A stretch of 10,402 bases of DNA from Candidatus Solincola tengchongensis (GCA_015711895.1 JACVJH010000355.1:1-10402), one strand, 5' to 3'; positions 1-7,467 are shown, numbered from the stretch's first letter. Notes: generated from the letters alone by a model not told the origin. A program made the numbers and translations.

Positions 1-1
1 C

Positions 2-847
2 CCCCAGACGGAGACCCTCTTCCGCTTCCAGCGCGGGAATCCCGAGCTCCGGGAGAAGAACGTGGAGGAGGAGGGGACCACGGTGATTTTCGGCCTGCGC
101 CCCTGCGACGCCCGAGCCATGTCCATCGTGGACCGGCTCTTCAGCTGGGACTTCGAGGACCCCTACTACCTCAAGCGGCGCCAGTTGACCACCCTGGTGG
201 GGCTGGCCTGCGTAGAACCCCCCTCCGTCAACTGCTTCTGCACCTCGCTCGGGGGAAGCCCCTTCGGAACGGAGGGCCTGGATGTGCTCCTCGTGGACAT
301 GGGCGACCATTACCTGGTGCGGGCCCTCACCGAGAAGGGGGAGAAGCTCCAGGAGACCCTGTCCGCATACCTGGAGGAGGCTCCTGCCGGGGAGGAGAAG
401 GAGGCCGAGGAGATGGCCTCCCGGGCGGAGGGCAAGATAGCCCGTTCCATAAACACGGAGGGCATCCCGGAGAAGCTGCCCACCCTGTGGGAGCACGAGT
501 TGTGGAAGAAGGTCTCCGCCGCCTGCTTGGGATGCGGGATATGCACCTTCCTCTGCCCCACCTGCCACTGCTTCGACATCCAGGACGAGCTGGAGGAGAT
601 GGGGGAGGGGAGGCGCGCCCGCATGTGGGACTCCTGCATGTTCAGCGAGTACACACTGCACGCCTCGGGGCATAACCCCAGACCCACCCGCCGGGAGCGG
701 ACCAGGAACCGCATCAGCCATAAGTACTCCTATTACCCGAAGCGGTTCGAGGTCATCGCTTGCGTGGGTTGCGGGCGGTGTATAAACCTCTGCCCGGTGA
801 ACATCGACATCCTGGAGATCCTGGAACAGGTGGTGGATGCCTCATGA
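2..847 (+). CDS. 4Fe-4S dicluster protein, sulfhydrogenase beta / AsrA-like subunit (5' partial)
   Basis: This is probably an electron-transfer subunit that passes electrons between ferredoxin-type clusters and a partner flavoprotein. The frame is open to the left window edge. The sequence before the internal GTG at 62 (P-Q-T-E-T-L-F-R-F, then G-L-R-P-C-D-A) looks like family sequence, so the real start lies upstream and roughly 50-70 residues are missing. The C-terminal half carries two [4Fe-4S] motifs: C-L-G-C-G-I-C-T-F-L-C starting at base 524, followed by two extra cysteines (P-T-C-H-C), and C-V-G-C-G-R-C-I-N-L-C-P starting at 761. This matches the family of hydrogenase/sulfur reductase beta subunits (HydB) and anaerobic sulfite reductase subunit A. 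Its stop overlaps the start of the next gene by 4 bp, so the two are probably translationally coupled. An alternative is a FlxB-like subunit of an Hdr-Flx complex. The family is secure; the exact complex is not. Confidence 0.88.
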   Translation, partial: PQTETLFRFQRGNPELREKNVEEEGTTVIFGLRPCDARAMSIVDRLFSWDFEDPYYLKRRQLTTLVGLACVEPPSVNCFCTSLGGSPFGTEGLDVLLVDMGDHYLVRALTEKGEKLQETLSAYLEEAPAGEEKEAEEMASRAEGKIARSINTEGIPEKLPTLWEHELWKKVSAACLGCGICTFLCPTCHCFDIQDELEEMGEGRRARMWDSCMFSEYTLHASGHNPRPTRRERTRNRISHKYSYYPKRFEVIACVGCGRCINLCPVNIDILEILEQVVDAS

Positions 848-1683
848 AGAACCCCTACATCCCCTACGAGGTGAAGATCCTGGAAGCCCGCTATGAGACG
901 CCGGGCGACCGCTGCATCAAGACCTTCAAGGTCACCTTCGCCGACGAGAAGGTCTGGGACACCTGGAGCCATCTGCCGGGCCAGTGCGCCATGGTGGGCA
1001 TACCCGGGGTCGGCGAGTCCATGTTCTGCATCTCCTCCTCGCCCACGGAGAAGGGCTACCTGCGCTTCAGCATCATGAAGATGGGCAAGAACACCACCGC
1101 CCTCCACGAGCTGGAAGCCGGGGACTCCTTCTACGTGCGCGGCCCCCTGGGCAACAACTTCCCCCTCGAGGAATGGAAGGGCAAGAACATCATCACCATC
1201 GGAGGCGGCATCGGGCAGGCGCCGCTCCGGCCGGTCATCCAGTACATCCGGGACAACCGCGGCGATTACGGGGAGCTCACGGTGATATACGGCGCCCGCA
1301 CCAGTGCCGATCACTGCTTCAAGGCAGAGTTCGAGGAGATGAACGCCTGCGGCGACGTCTGCTGCCACCTCTCCATAGACGTGGAGGAGGAGGGCTGGCC
1401 GCATTTCGTGGGATTCGTGCCCCAGCTGCTCATGGAGGTGTCTCCCTCTCCGGAGAACGCCATCGCCGTCACCTGCGGGCCGCCGATCATGATCAAGTTC
1501 GTCCTCCAGAACCTGGAGAAGCTGGGGTTCACACCCGACCAGGTGTATACCACCCTGGAGAACCGCATGAAGTGCGGGATAGGGAAGTGCGGCCGCTGCA
1601 ACGTGGGTCACCTCTACGTGTGCAAGGACGGCCCGGTGTTCTCATACGCGCAGATAAAGGACATTCCCGAGGCCTTCGCCTGA
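844..1683 (+). CDS. FAD/NAD(P)-binding electron-transfer subunit, sulfhydrogenase gamma / AsrB-like
   Basis: The 279-residue protein is a ferredoxin-reductase-type flavoprotein that should move electrons between NAD(P)H and the Fe-S subunit encoded just upstream. Residues ~5-105 form the FAD-binding barrel, with F-C-I-S-S-S-P at 61-67 in the flavin-contact position. Residues ~115-225 are the NAD(P)-binding domain, with G-G-G-I-G-Q-A-P at 120-127 and T-C-G-P-P at 210-214. Cysteines 244, 249, 252 and 260 form the C-x4-C-x2-C-x7-C ligand set of a [2Fe-2S] cluster, as in dihydroorotate dehydrogenase electron-transfer subunits and HydG/AsrB. The ATG at 844 is chosen because it gives an ATGA overlap with the upstream stop and a normal N-terminus; an earlier in-frame ATG at 760 would overlap 88 bp of the cluster-binding end of the first gene. 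Length is typical. No hydrogenase delta/alpha or AsrC gene follows; a terminator does. Confidence 0.92.
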   Translation: MKNPYIPYEVKILEARYETPGDRCIKTFKVTFADEKVWDTWSHLPGQCAMVGIPGVGESMFCISSSPTEKGYLRFSIMKMGKNTTALHELEAGDSFYVRGPLGNNFPLEEWKGKNIITIGGGIGQAPLRPVIQYIRDNRGDYGELTVIYGARTSADHCFKAEFEEMNACGDVCCHLSIDVEEEGWPHFVGFVPQLLMEVSPSPENAIAVTCGPPIMIKFVLQNLEKLGFTPDQVYTTLENRMKCGIGKCGRCNVGHLYVCKDGPVFSYAQIKDIPEAFA

Positions 1684-1713
1684 TGCCCATGGCGTGGGCC
1701 GGCAAGGGTTCCG

Positions 1714-1747
1714 GTGGGGCGGAGTCCGTACTCCGCCTCGCTTTTTT
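1714..1747 (+). terminator. Rho-independent terminator after the electron-transfer pair
   Basis: A perfect 8-bp stem (GGCGGAGT at 1718-1725 with ACTCCGCC at 1730-1737, loop CCGT) can be extended by about four more pairs, including G-U pairs, down to 1714/1741. It is followed directly by six T residues at 1742-1747. It lies about 30 bp after the stop of the flavoprotein gene and so should end that operon. Confidence 0.9.
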
Positions 1748-1827
1748 ACCGTCGTCCGGTTGTAGTGGGCCCACAGGGGAGGCAGGGGGGCCGCGCAACG
1801 GTTGAAGGGAACGTTGGTGGTCGGGAG

Positions 1828-1872
1828 GGCCCGATGTTCCGGAGGGCGTATCGATACGCGGGAAGTCTTCGA
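1828..1872 (+). repeat. Degenerate 45-bp direct repeat, copy 1
   Basis: This copy aligns without gaps to 1925-1969 at 36 of 45 positions; the last 13 bases (starting CGGGAAGTC) are identical. The copies are 97 bp apart, not a multiple of three, which argues against a coding repeat. Copy 1 contains the perfect palindrome GCGTATCGATACGC at 1846-1859, which copy 2 has lost. Confidence 0.6.
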
Positions 1873-1924
1873 AGACAGGCGGGAGCGCTGTAGGTCCGCT
1901 GCGGAGGGCCTCGGTCACAGGGCG

Positions 1925-1969
1925 GACCCGGAGTTCCGGAGAGCCTTCCGATCCCCGGGAAGTCTTCGA
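1925..1969 (+). repeat. Degenerate 45-bp direct repeat, copy 2
   Basis: This is the second copy of the element at 1828-1872, about 80% identical by hand alignment. A weaker third trace may start near 2014, where a GGTTCCGGGAGG string lies about 90 bp further on, but it is too diverged to call. Confidence 0.6.
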
Positions 1970-2463
1970 GCGTCAAAGATAGCGGGAGGTCGAGGAGAAG
2001 CACTGCGAAACAGAGGGCCGGGGTTCCGGGAGGATGGGCGGAAGGGAGGTCCGAGGGGCTAGATTTGGGACAGAGACGCGGGTGATGAAAATGTCGGTGG
2101 AATGACTCATGCCGCGGAATACCGATCGGACGGCGGTGGAGGAAGGGTGGCGGTTCGGGGTTTGAGCCGCGCTCGGATCCTCGGCGCTCAGGGGGGAAGC
2201 GTGAGCCGGAACGGTGAAGGGAAGGGCCCTTTCGGGCGTTGGTACAGGGCAAGCGGAACACACGGGAGGGGTGGGTTGCCTGGAGATGAAGGGGAGGAGT
2301 GTGGGCACGACGAAGACTTGGAAGAATTTATCTGCGAGTCAGGACGATAAATGCCGGATATTATGCCTACAGGGAACAGGAGGACCGCTCTTGCATCGGC
2401 GACCTTAGAGGGATGGCGACGGATGATTTGCCGCACAACCCGTTGCAGTGGTAGGTGGTCGGT

Positions 2464-3516
2464 ATGATCTTCCGCATGCGCGCCTGGAACATCGTCCGCC
2501 ACTTCCTGCTGGCCGTGGGGCTGGTCGCACTCTCACTGTTCCTGCTCCTGATCGTCTCCTTCCTCGGATTGGACCTGGCCTATGCCGGCCACGTCTTCCG
2601 GGGGGTGTACGTGCAGGGCATACCCATCGGGGGATTGAGCAGAGAGGAGGCTCTGGAGAAGCTGCGCTCGGAACTGGACCTGGAGGCGCTATCCAGAGAC
2701 TTGGTCCTCGAGTTCGACGGCAACATCTGGCCTCTACCCCTGTATGAAATAGACGCCTATGTGGATCTCGAGGAGACGGTGGACCGGGCAGTCGCCGCGA
2801 GCCGGCAGATACCCTTTTACCGGCGGTGGGCGAATCGGGCCGCCTTCCGGGGCCTGGAGAGGGACATCGGACTCGTGGTCCGGTATGATGCCCGCAAGCT
2901 GGACGAGTTCCTCTCTGAGCTGGAATCAACGGTTGACCGCCCCCCGCTGGACGCCGAGATCCGCCTGGAGGGCAAAAGGCTCATCTTCCAGAGGTCACGG
3001 GACGGATGGGACCTGGACGCCGACCTGGCAGGGGAGTCCATCCTCAAAGCCCTGGCCTCTCCGGATAGGGTGGTCCGCCTGCAGATCGAGGTGACCAAGC
3101 CTCAGGTGTCGGACGACCAGGTAGGGAAGGTCATCGTGGTGGACAAGACCAACCACCGGTTGACCCTGTATAACAACATGGAGGTGGAGAGGCAGTACCC
3201 GGTGGCGGTAGGAATGCCCTCCTGGCCCACCCCTACCGGCACGTTCAAGATCGTCACCAAGGAGAGGAACCCGACCTGGGTCAACCCGGGCACCTCCTGG
3301 GCGGCGAACATGCCTCCCTACATCCCTCCAGGACCCGGAAACCCCCTGGGAACATGTGCCCTGGGGACCAGCGCCCCCGGGGTGTTCATACACGGGACCT
3401 ATAGTTCGTGGTCCATAGGTTATTCTGTGTCCCACGGATGCATACGCATGTACATAAGGGATGCGGAGGACCTTTTCGAAAGGGTGCAGATAGGAACCCC
3501 GGTCCTGATCTACTGA
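2464..3516 (+). CDS. Membrane-anchored L,D-transpeptidase (YkuD domain)
   Basis: The 350-residue cell-wall enzyme is predicted to make 3-3 peptidoglycan cross-links or attach proteins outside the membrane. Residues ~12-36 form one hydrophobic segment after a basic N-terminus (M-I-F-R-M-R), so the protein is likely a type II membrane protein. Residues ~45-205 look like the spacer domain found before many Gram-positive L,D-transpeptidases (V-Y-V-Q-G-I-P-I-G-G-L-S-R-E-E-A at 48-63, resembling the PG_binding_4 family). Residues ~220-350 are the YkuD catalytic domain, with His310 in I-H-G-T and the S-H-G-C-I-R-M motif at 323-329, nucleophile Cys326. The ATG at 2464 is chosen because AGGTGG (2453-2458) lies 5 bp upstream; GTG 2455 overlaps that site. 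Nearly 500 bp separate it from the second L,D-transpeptidase gene, so co-transcription is not certain. Confidence 0.93.
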   Translation: MIFRMRAWNIVRHFLLAVGLVALSLFLLLIVSFLGLDLAYAGHVFRGVYVQGIPIGGLSREEALEKLRSELDLEALSRDLVLEFDGNIWPLPLYEIDAYVDLEETVDRAVAASRQIPFYRRWANRAAFRGLERDIGLVVRYDARKLDEFLSELESTVDRPPLDAEIRLEGKRLIFQRSRDGWDLDADLAGESILKALASPDRVVRLQIEVTKPQVSDDQVGKVIVVDKTNHRLTLYNNMEVERQYPVAVGMPSWPTPTGTFKIVTKERNPTWVNPGTSWAANMPPYIPPGPGNPLGTCALGTSAPGVFIHGTYSSWSIGYSVSHGCIRMYIRDAEDLFERVQIGTPVLIY

Positions 3517-4009
3517 ACGGCGCCGCGCCGTACGGCGTGACAGCGGTATACCTGCGGCCTCCGGAACATGACCGTGGGAAGAGGTTTTTCGGCCCGCCGT
3601 TCGAGTACCCGGGAGGCGGGGGCTCGTTGGCACCCTTGCCCATGGAGTCGGGGAGGCCATGAGGCGGGCATGAGGGAGCCTATCCGTGCCCGGCGAGGGA
3701 AGGGGAAGCCCCGGATTTTGCGGCCCCTCCTTCTCTAAACCGCCGCCTTTAAGGGGACGAAGCATTTATATGCGGAAGCGGCTTGGACCACGGACTGGTG
3801 GGACGCACGGTGATGCTTGGGCGCCGGCACGCTCGAGGATTCCAGGAAGAGGAAAATTCCGGTCCCGCCGACAGCATGAGGGGAATTATAAAAGCGCGGT
3901 GCTGGATACCCGCCTCCGGGAAGGCATACCTGTGGGAAGCGGCAGGGTTTCCGGGGCCGGCGGACGGGAAATAGCTGATCGGTCCGGCGGAGGGATATGG
4001 AGTGGGATA
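3517..4009. other. Intergenic region between the two L,D-transpeptidase genes
   Basis: This 493-bp stretch has no convincing gene. A frame open from 3686 joins the downstream gene, but its first 108 codons give a low-complexity Arg/Gly/Ser-rich sequence unlike any protein domain, and it lacks a ribosome-binding site. A 12-bp perfect palindrome, CGCCGTACGGCG (3526-3537), lies just after the upstream stop without a T-tract. Two AT-rich islands, near 3762-3772 (GCAT-TTAT-ATGC, with inverted arms) and 3884-3893 (containing TATAAA), are candidate -10 regions for the downstream gene; neither has a clear -35 box. Confidence 0.5.
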
Positions 4010-6166
4010 ATGGCATTTGCTTCCATGAGAAAGACGACCGCTAAGGGAATCGGGAGTCCGGCCCCGGGAGCGGGGAAGACGGAAGGCGCATGCGGGAAAG
4101 CCAACCCCAAAGGGAGGGTCCTGGCGGCCATGTTTCTGGCCTGCTTCACGGTCCTCTTCGCCCTCCAGGCATCCGCCGAGCCCGCACCGGTGGAGCTCTC
4201 GCCGGGAGGGAGCCTGCCCCCGCCCCAAGGGGTTTCCGTGCTCCACCGTTCGGAGGACCGGGGTAGGCGCGTGGCCCTGACCTGGAGTCCGGTGGCCGGA
4301 GCCTTCGGTTACCGAGTCTACCGCTCCGAGTCGGCCGAGGGGGAGATGGCCCCGGTGGGCGGCAGGGCGGCCGATTCCATGTTGGATTACCCGGTATTCC
4401 TCGACGACGGCGCGGTTCCCGGAAAGAGCTATTACTACGCCGTGGCCACCGTGGACGAGGACCTGCGCGAGGGCCCGCTTTCGCCGAGGGTTTTGGCTCT
4501 TGTTGAGCCGGTGGCGGCGGCGGCGGGAGGCCCGAAACGCATGGTCTGTTCCCTAAGCGACCAGCGCATCTACTTTTACGAGGGGGATCAACTGGTAAAC
4601 GTGGTGCGCTGTTCCACGGGCCTGAACAACGCGACCCCCACGGGCAATTTCCGCATCCTGGCCCATTACCGCGTGCACAGCGGGCTGGGCGGCGCGGTGT
4701 GCGACTACTGGATGTCCTTCACATCAAGCCACGGCGTACACGCCTGGCCCCGAGGTTCGTCCCGCTATGAAACCGGGCTGGGAGCACCGGCCTCCCACGG
4801 GTGCGTGCGCCTGCATCCCCTGGAAGCCTACTGGCCCTATTACTGGGCGCCGGACGGTACCCCTTTGACCATCACTTACGCTTCCCTGGCCAGGAGGGTG
4901 GTGACGGGATGCCACGACACGGGCGGGGCCGAGGCGCCCGGGAGCGAGTGGTACTTCGCCGAGGGATGTACGGACTTCGGTTTCGACACCTTCCTCTTGC
5001 TCTCCAACCCAGGAGACGAAGGGATAAGGGTTAAGGTCCACTTTTACCGCGACGACGGGGTCACGGTCACGGAGGAGAGATATCTCCTACCTCATTCCCG
5101 CCTGACCCTCCCCGTGGACCAGCTTCCCGGCCTGGAAGCCGCCTCCTTCGCCATCTACGTGGAGGCCGGAGGGCCGGTGGTGGCGGAGCGCGCCATGTAC
5201 TTCACCATGGGCAGCCGCGACGACGGCACGGTGACCGTGGGGGCGAGGGCACTCTCCAGGCAATGGTATTTCGCCGAGGGGTTCACCGCCGACTCGTTCG
5301 ACACCTTCCTCCTGCTTTCCAATCCCGGAGAGGACGCGACCACGGCGCGGGTGTATTTCTACCTCGAGGGAGGAGGTGAGGCGAGGTACGATTTCCTGTT
5401 GCCTCCCCATTCCCGGCAAACGGTATCCGTGGACTCCCTCCCCGCCGTGGCCTCCGCTTCCTTCTCCACCCGCGTGGATTCCGACCTCCCCATCGTGGCC
5501 GAGCGGGCCATGTACTTCAACCTGGGCTACATAGGAGGCGGGCACGTCTCCCTCGGCGCTCCCGAGCTCTCCACCGGCTGGTATTTCGCCGAGGGATGCA
5601 CGCGGAACTTCTTCTCCACCTTCCTCCTCCTCGGGAACCCGACGGGCGAGGACACCGTCGTGCACGTGGATTACCAGCTGCCGGAAGGTGACCTGCGCTA
5701 TGACTACCTGGTGAGGGCCGGATCCCGGGTCACCTTGGACGTCGGCTCCCAGGGGGGGCTTTCCGGGCAGGACGTGGCCGTAGCCGTGGAATCCGACCAC
5801 CCCATAGTGGCCGAACGGGCCGTGTATTACAACCTGGACAGCCACCGTGGCGGCCACGCCGCCGTGGGGCTACGGTCCGGTTCCAATAACTGGTATTTCG
5901 CGGAGGGGTACACCGACGGGGCTTTCGATACCTATCTCCTCCTCTCCAACCCCGGGTCCTCGCCGGCCTTCGTGAACGTAGTGTTCCTGCGCGAGGACGG
6001 TTCCACCTTCGGCGCCGGCTACCTGGTGCAGCCGCGGCGCCGGGTCACCGTGCACGTGGACGACCTCCCGGGCATGGAGAGGGCTTCCTTCTCCATGAAC
6101 GTCCATGCCGACCAGCCGGTGGTGGCCGAGCGCGCCATGTATTTCGTCATGCCCCGGGGATACTGA
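4010..6166 (+). CDS. Secreted L,D-transpeptidase with Fn3-like domain and four WYFAEG repeats
   Basis: This is a 718-residue multidomain exported protein. A long basic n-region (residues 1-36) precedes a hydrophobic core (~37-53) and a likely signal peptidase site after A54-S55-A56. Residues ~74-165 resemble a fibronectin type III domain (A-L-T-W-S-P-V-A-G-A-F-G-Y-R-V-Y-R-S at 89-106). Residues ~176-292 are a YkuD L,D-transpeptidase domain, with His244 and the S-H-G-C-V-R-L motif at 262-268, nucleophile Cys265. Four repeats of ~105 residues begin with W-Y-F-A-E-G at residues 314, 419, 524 and 628, and each ends with a V-A-E-R-A-M/V-Y block. No transmembrane segment or sorting signal follows the last repeat. 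The start at 4010 has GGAG at 3999-4002, 7 bp upstream. The enzyme may act on, or couple itself to, peptidoglycan while the repeats form a surface-exposed part; that role is inference. Confidence 0.9.
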   Translation: MAFASMRKTTAKGIGSPAPGAGKTEGACGKANPKGRVLAAMFLACFTVLFALQASAEPAPVELSPGGSLPPPQGVSVLHRSEDRGRRVALTWSPVAGAFGYRVYRSESAEGEMAPVGGRAADSMLDYPVFLDDGAVPGKSYYYAVATVDEDLREGPLSPRVLALVEPVAAAAGGPKRMVCSLSDQRIYFYEGDQLVNVVRCSTGLNNATPTGNFRILAHYRVHSGLGGAVCDYWMSFTSSHGVHAWPRGSSRYETGLGAPASHGCVRLHPLEAYWPYYWAPDGTPLTITYASLARRVVTGCHDTGGAEAPGSEWYFAEGCTDFGFDTFLLLSNPGDEGIRVKVHFYRDDGVTVTEERYLLPHSRLTLPVDQLPGLEAASFAIYVEAGGPVVAERAMYFTMGSRDDGTVTVGARALSRQWYFAEGFTADSFDTFLLLSNPGEDATTARVYFYLEGGGEARYDFLLPPHSRQTVSVDSLPAVASASFSTRVDSDLPIVAERAMYFNLGYIGGGHVSLGAPELSTGWYFAEGCTRNFFSTFLLLGNPTGEDTVVHVDYQLPEGDLRYDYLVRAGSRVTLDVGSQGGLSGQDVAVAVESDHPIVAERAVYYNLDSHRGGHAAVGLRSGSNNWYFAEGYTDGAFDTYLLLSNPGSSPAFVNVVFLREDGSTFGAGYLVQPRRRVTVHVDDLPGMERASFSMNVHADQPVVAERAMYFVMPRGY
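4949..6163 (+). repeat. Four tandem ~105-residue coding repeats (WYFAEG type)
   Basis: Repeat starts are at bases 4949, 5264, 5579 and 5891, spaced 315, 315 and 312 bp. The shared pattern is W-Y-F-A-E-G-x-T, then F-x-T-F/Y-L-L-L-x-N-P, a central acidic/hydrophobic strand region, S/R-R-x-T-V/L-x-V-D, and a closing V-A-E-R-A-M/V-Y-Y/F. The third copy is the most diverged in the middle (G-S-Q-G-G-L-S replaces D-x-L-P-G). The pattern suggests a compact beta fold repeated as beads. It is loosely like actinobacterial DUF5719-type domains, but I cannot assign it with certainty. Confidence 0.9.
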
Positions 6167-6287
6167 ACCTCCGTAGGGTCGGTCCGGGGAGGGAGGAAGC
6201 CTCCGCTCCGCTCCCTCAAACCGAAGAGCTCCGGCTCATTCTTATCCTCGTTCGGGCCGTTTCGGCTGACCGGAGAGCCTTTCGTGG

Positions 6288-7268
6288 TTAGCGGCGATGG
6301 GGATACACCTCCTGACGCGGCTCACCGATCAATGCCAGCTCCTGTGGATAGGGGCGGAAATAGACCTGCGCGGCGAGGCGTCTCTGGCCATACCTATCTA
6401 TCCAGGAACTCATGATGCTTACGGGAATGCTGAGAGGGATCCTCTTCTCCTCGTAGTGGCGCAGGGCGTCCAGGAAGCGGCCCCTCTCCCCGGAGGTCAA
6501 TACATTGGCAAAATATCCCATAGCATGCGTGAGGACCTTGAGGTTTCCGGCGTGGCGGGGAGGCCTGGCCAGAGCCCTGCGCAGGCGCTCTCCGTAAGCG
6601 GAGAAGAGTTCTTCGGACGATTCCCGGTGAGGGCTGCGCGCCAGCCGCCGCATCTCCTTCAGCTCCCTCTGGTTGTAGGCCATGAGCAGTAGCTCGTGCC
6701 GCTCGTGGAAGTCCGCCAGGGCTCCCGTGGTCCCCTTGTGAGCCGCCTCTCGGAACCGGGCCAGGGTAAAGATTCGCACCAGGAAGTGTTCCCGGATACG
6801 GAGATCCTGGAGGCGCGACTCGCTTTCCGCCGGGAACAGCGGGAAGCTCCGCGCCACCTCCGCGCCGAAGAAGCCGGACCCTTTGCCCACGACCCGCTTC
6901 TCACCTCTTCCAGGGGGGTATATCTTGACGTCCCCGATCCCGCAGGAGGGCGAGCGGGCCTTGAGGAGGAACCCGTCCACCTCGCGGAGGGAGGCGAGGA
7001 ACGTGCGGCAGAAAACCTTCATCTCCGCGGTCAGGTCTCTTCCCGTGTCCGGCTGGACCAGCCGCAGCTCGCCGTTCCGGCGTTCCACCAGTATGGGATC
7101 ACGCGGGACTCCGAGGCCTATCCCCACCTCGGGGCAAACGGTAAGGGGTTCCACGTGATGGGAGAGCGCCTCCACGAAAGGGTCCCAAACGATGCCGCCA
7201 TCCCAGCGGCAGGCATCAAAGCCCAGGCACCTGCTGACCACCAGGATCGGTCTCGGCCTGCCGGACAT
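6288..7268 (-). CDS. DUF523-DUF1722 fusion protein (TudS-like plus YbgA-like)
   Basis: The 326-residue protein has two known domains. Residues ~6-150 match DUF523, the family of the thiouracil desulfurase TudS: S-R-C-L-G-F-D-A-C at 12-20, C-P-E at 45-47 and S-P-S-C-G at 106-110. Cys14, Cys20, Cys45 and Cys109 are candidates for holding an [4Fe-4S] cluster. Residues ~158-322 match DUF1722 (YbgA), with H-K-x-x at 177-180, N-Q-R-E-L at 199-203 and a Tyr/Pro-rich end (Y-F-R-P-Y-P-x-E-L). This two-domain arrangement is known in bacteria. The activity could be removal of sulfur from thiolated pyrimidines, but that is by family only. ATG 7268 is chosen because GGAAG lies 7 bp upstream on this strand and the family sequence begins directly after it; the 29 upstream in-frame codons look non-coding. 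It converges with the repeat-bearing L,D-transpeptidase gene, leaving 121 bp between them. Confidence 0.9.
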   Translation of the reverse strand: MSGRPRPILVVSRCLGFDACRWDGGIVWDPFVEALSHHVEPLTVCPEVGIGLGVPRDPILVERRNGELRLVQPDTGRDLTAEMKVFCRTFLASLREVDGFLLKARSPSCGIGDVKIYPPGRGEKRVVGKGSGFFGAEVARSFPLFPAESESRLQDLRIREHFLVRIFTLARFREAAHKGTTGALADFHERHELLLMAYNQRELKEMRRLARSPHRESSEELFSAYGERLRRALARPPRHAGNLKVLTHAMGYFANVLTSGERGRFLDALRHYEEKRIPLSIPVSIMSSWIDRYGQRRLAAQVYFRPYPQELALIGEPRQEVYPHRR

Positions 7269-7467
7269 GTCCGAACTTCCTTTTGAAAAGCCCTCCGATC
7301 TTCTTCGAACTCCGGGGCGAACAAGGGTCATGGCCGGAGATAGCCCGATGCCCACGTCCTGTTATCAGTCTATCACCATCCGGCTCCCCGCTAGGCCGCT
7401 GCGCGGAACATGCAGGTGTCGCGTCCGGCCGCGAGCTCCTGAGCGGTCAACCTACGTTTTTCAAGTC

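Larger units (their letters stand above)
1748..2463. other. Long intergenic region without a convincing gene
   Basis: About 700 bp separate the terminator from the first L,D-transpeptidase gene. Open frames exist on both strands, but their translations are rich in Arg, Pro, Gly and Ser, match no family I know and lack good ribosome-binding sites. The left part holds a degenerate direct repeat (1828-1872 and 1925-1969) and a 14-bp perfect palindrome (1846-1859). The right part, about 2330-2365, is locally AT-richer and contains TATTAT at 2359-2364, which could be a -10 box for the gene at 2464, but no matching -35 box is evident. I saw no tRNA, rRNA or riboswitch I could name. Confidence 0.6.

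Noticed and set aside
1746..2261. Minus-strand open frame across the gene-free region
   Set aside because: The translation is Pro/Arg/Ser-rich without a ribosome-binding site, and its apparent internal protein repeat comes from the 45-bp DNA repeat, whose 97-bp spacing is out of frame.
3598..3616. tRNA T-arm-like string TTCGAGT
   Set aside because: No matching acceptor, D or anticodon stems could be drawn around it.
3541..3960. Possible degenerate repeat pair in the gap between the L,D-transpeptidase genes (around 3541-3610 and 3902-3965)
   Set aside because: Only short blocks such as GTGGGAAG-x-GG agree and several gaps are needed; the similarity is within what GC-rich sequence can give by chance.
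3686..4009. In-frame upstream extension of the repeat-bearing L,D-transpeptidase
   Set aside because: The 108 extra codons give a low-complexity Arg/Gly-rich sequence before an ordinary signal peptide, without a ribosome-binding site. The ATG at 4010 has one.
5087..5857. Long minus-strand open frame opposite the WYFAEG repeats
   Set aside because: It mirrors the strong codon bias and repeated structure of the plus-strand gene. Its Gly/His/Val-rich translation matches no family.
6189..6217. 7-bp stem (GAGGGAG/CTCCCTC) between the convergent genes as a bidirectional terminator
   Set aside because: The loop is 15 bases and there is no T-tract on either strand; a nearby weaker stem ends in only three T residues on the minus strand.
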